Positions 62,345 to 64,000 of a DNA stretch of 64,000 nucleotides are shown here, in pieces (positions within the stretch are counted from its first letter, which is position 1; each line of letters starts with the position of its first letter). The stretch spans positions 12,209,924 to 12,273,923 of the forward strand of contig NW_004454216.1 of assembly GCF_000283155.1 (NCBI RefSeq), read 5' to 3'. The position numbers and the translations under genes are program-made. A model generated the notes under the pieces. The model did not search any database, was not told where the DNA came from, and worked only from the letters and a program-made list of their open reading frames with translations. The DNA is from Ceratotherium simum simum. Taxonomy: Eukaryota; Chordata; Mammalia; Perissodactyla; Rhinocerotidae.

Positions 62345-62446
62345 ACAAGAAAAGTAACTGGTTTTTATCTACAGGAGAAAGTATATCATTGACCCTTAAA
62401 TGATTGTTATAAATAAGTTTTTATTCAATGCATTTGTAATTTAGTT

Positions 62447-62452
62447 AATAAA
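62447..62452 (+). terminator. CD47: proximal poly(A) signal AATAAA
   Basis: AATAAA in TTAGTTAATAAAAGAATTAT, followed within 30 bases by a GT-rich stretch (GATCTGTGTTGTGTGCCC). This fits a cleavage site near 62470 and corresponds to the short human 3' UTR form. Confidence 0.8.
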
Positions 62453-64000
62453 AGAATTATGATCTGTGTTGTGTGCCCAATTGAGATCTAGTTTTTTGTT
62501 GTTATTTTTATTCGATTAGGGGCAAAAGTAGAGTGGGCAACTTCCAAGAATGATGCCTTTCAGATCTGAGAGCCTCTCAACTCTAGGTCATCAGTCTAAA
62601 TTGGTCAAGGTGAGAATTACCTGACACTAACCTGGTGGTTACCCTAAGATATCTATGAAAAACAGTGGCTTCCATCGAACCTTAGGAAACTCAGGTTCAC
62701 AGCCGCTTTTGCAGTTGGGGTGGTAGCTGAATGATGTGTCTGCCACTTCTGGGTCAAAGGAATAGCAAATTAAGTACAGACGGGAATTTGGTTGGGAACA
62801 TCTTGTATGCTGCCTACATGTAGTGTGATGCTGGCGGAGATCATGGTCTTCATTCTTGGGGGTTGCCATTCACACATTCTATCTTCAACATACAGTGTAA
62901 CAGATCCTTTCCAGATTTAGCGTCATTTTATTGATGAATTTGTTTTTCTTTTATTCACACAACCCTTTGAACCCTGTCTCGTCCTCCTGTTATTTGCTTC
63001 TGCTGTACAAGATGTAGCACCTTTTCTCCTCTTTGAACATGGTCCAGTGACACGGTAGCATCATTGCAGAAAGGAGCCAAGCTAGTTCTTAGAGAACTAT
63101 GTTCACACTTTTCAACATAAATAGCGATGGTTGTAACATATGTATTCCCTTCCTTGGATTTGAAGGCACAGTCTACAGTGTTTCTTCACTTCTTTTCTGA
63201 TCTGGGGCATGAAAAACCAAGACTGAGATTTGAACTGTGAGTCTGCTGCATGGCAACATAATGTGTGTCACTGTCATGCCAATAGGCCAGCCCTTGAAAG
63301 GGCGGTTTTGTAACTGTTGTATCTGTGTTGCATGGTAAGCACTCATCATCTTCCTCCTGTAGTCCTGCCTCGTACGCCCCTTCCTCTGAGATTGAGAAGC
63401 AAAACAGAACCCCCACGTGTCCTACCCCCATTAGAAGAAAATTAACATTCTGACAGTTGTGGTCGCCTGGAGTACTTTTACATTATTAGCACTCATCTTC
63501 CTCCTTTGTGGGTGTGTGTTTGTGTGTGCACATGTATACAATAGGCACATGCATCTTCTGTATGGACAACAGTGAGGTGATACCTACAGGAGAGCAAATG
63601 TTAATTTCATGCTTTTAGTCAAAACATTTAAAAACAAAATCTTTATTGGGTTCAATTATATTTGATGTGGATATTTGATCACTTAAAACTTTAAAAACTT
63701 CTAGGTAATTTGCCAAGCTTTTGGACTGCTCACCAGTGCCCTCCAAAAATACTAGTTATTCTTCCTGTTTGTGTAATAATGAGATATTCATATTTGTAGT
63801 TGCATTACTAATAGTTATTTCTTAGTCCACTGAATGTTCCCATGTGCCTCTTTTATGCCAAATTAATTGTCATATTTCAGGTTGGGACCAAGTGGTTTGC
63901 CCATGCAAACCTAAATTTATGACCTGCTGATGCCTCTGAGAAAACTGAACACACTCTGAAGACAGCTCTTCTTGGACAAAAAACAAAAATATATTTTATT

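Larger units (their letters stand above)
18804..64000 (+). other. CD47: CD47 gene (integrin-associated protein), exons 2-11 visible
   Basis: CD47 is a plasma-membrane protein with one extracellular IgV domain, five membrane segments and a short cytoplasmic tail. It binds SIRP-alpha on phagocytes (inhibiting engulfment), SIRP-gamma, thrombospondin-1 and integrins. Ten exons with consensus splice sites are found at 30528-30875, 38860-38949, 49348-49455, 50662-50754, 51810-51902, 53145-53237, 58230-58261, 59640-59664, 60276-60308 and from 62237 on. They join without a frame break and supply 920 coding bases including the stop. With a human-like 46-base coding part in exon 1 the product would have 321 residues. 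Exon order, sizes and phases match the human gene as I know it. Every exon is open, so the gene looks intact apart from the unsequenced first exon. Confidence 0.96.
62242..64000 (+). other. CD47: CD47 3' untranslated region, continues past window
   Basis: The similarity to the human 3' UTR, as I remember it, goes on for the whole visible part, for example GTAAGACGTGAAAGGAATAC, GCTGTACAAGATGTAGCACC, GTCCTGCCTCGTACGCCCC and TTTATGACCTGCTGATGCC. In human the gene uses both a short and a long 3' UTR; the long one recruits HuR and SET and favours surface delivery of the protein. The window ends before a distal poly(A) site. A (TG)n stretch at 63505-63532 is also in this UTR. Confidence 0.93.

Noticed and set aside
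1..64000. CRISPR arrays, operons, plasmid or phage features
   Set aside because: Nothing of the kind is present; the sequence is plainly vertebrate nuclear DNA with introns and mammalian repeats.

Overview
This window is mammalian nuclear DNA. Short exons with GT/AG borders lie in large introns, the intergenic sequence is full of MIR, L2, L1, MER5A and MER20-like relics, and a CpG island marks a promoter. At least five tRNA-derived SINEs of the ERE type point to a perissodactyl (horse, rhinoceros or tapir). Their head sequence differs somewhat from the horse ERE1 consensus as I remember it, so I do not assign a genus.

The only protein-coding gene I can support is CD47 (integrin-associated protein, the SIRP-alpha ligand), on the + strand. 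Positions 1 to about 18,680 are 5' flanking intergenic DNA with repeats and no supported gene. A CpG island runs from about 18,680 to 19,800. It is interrupted by a 740-base assembly gap (18,804-19,543) that most likely hides the core promoter, 5' UTR and exon 1 with the signal peptide. Exon 2 (IgV domain) is at 30,528-30,875. Exons 3 to 7 (five membrane-spanning segments) lie between 38,860 and 53,237. The alternatively spliced cytoplasmic-tail exons 8, 9 and 10 lie between 58,230 and 60,308. The terminal exon with the stop codon starts at 62,237, and its 3' UTR runs beyond the window end.

The visible exons join in frame without any break. With a human-length exon 1 they would give 321 residues, against 323 in human CD47; the difference is a two-residue deletion in the IgV domain. 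Exons 2 to 7 all begin and end in phase 1. Skipping of exons 8-10 in different combinations gives the known family of CD47 tails. Compared with the human protein as I recall it, three of six N-glycosylation sequons are missing, an aspartate sits inside the second membrane segment, and an extra AATAAA lies shortly after the stop codon.

The rest of the window is repeats: nested SINE insertions with clear target-site duplications, antisense L1 3' ends, MaLR-type LTR relics, a Tigger-like DNA transposon with decayed transposase sequence, and a 53-bp tandem duplication. I found no sign of a previously undescribed genetic system. The most useful leads are details of this CD47 orthologue and the missing first exon.
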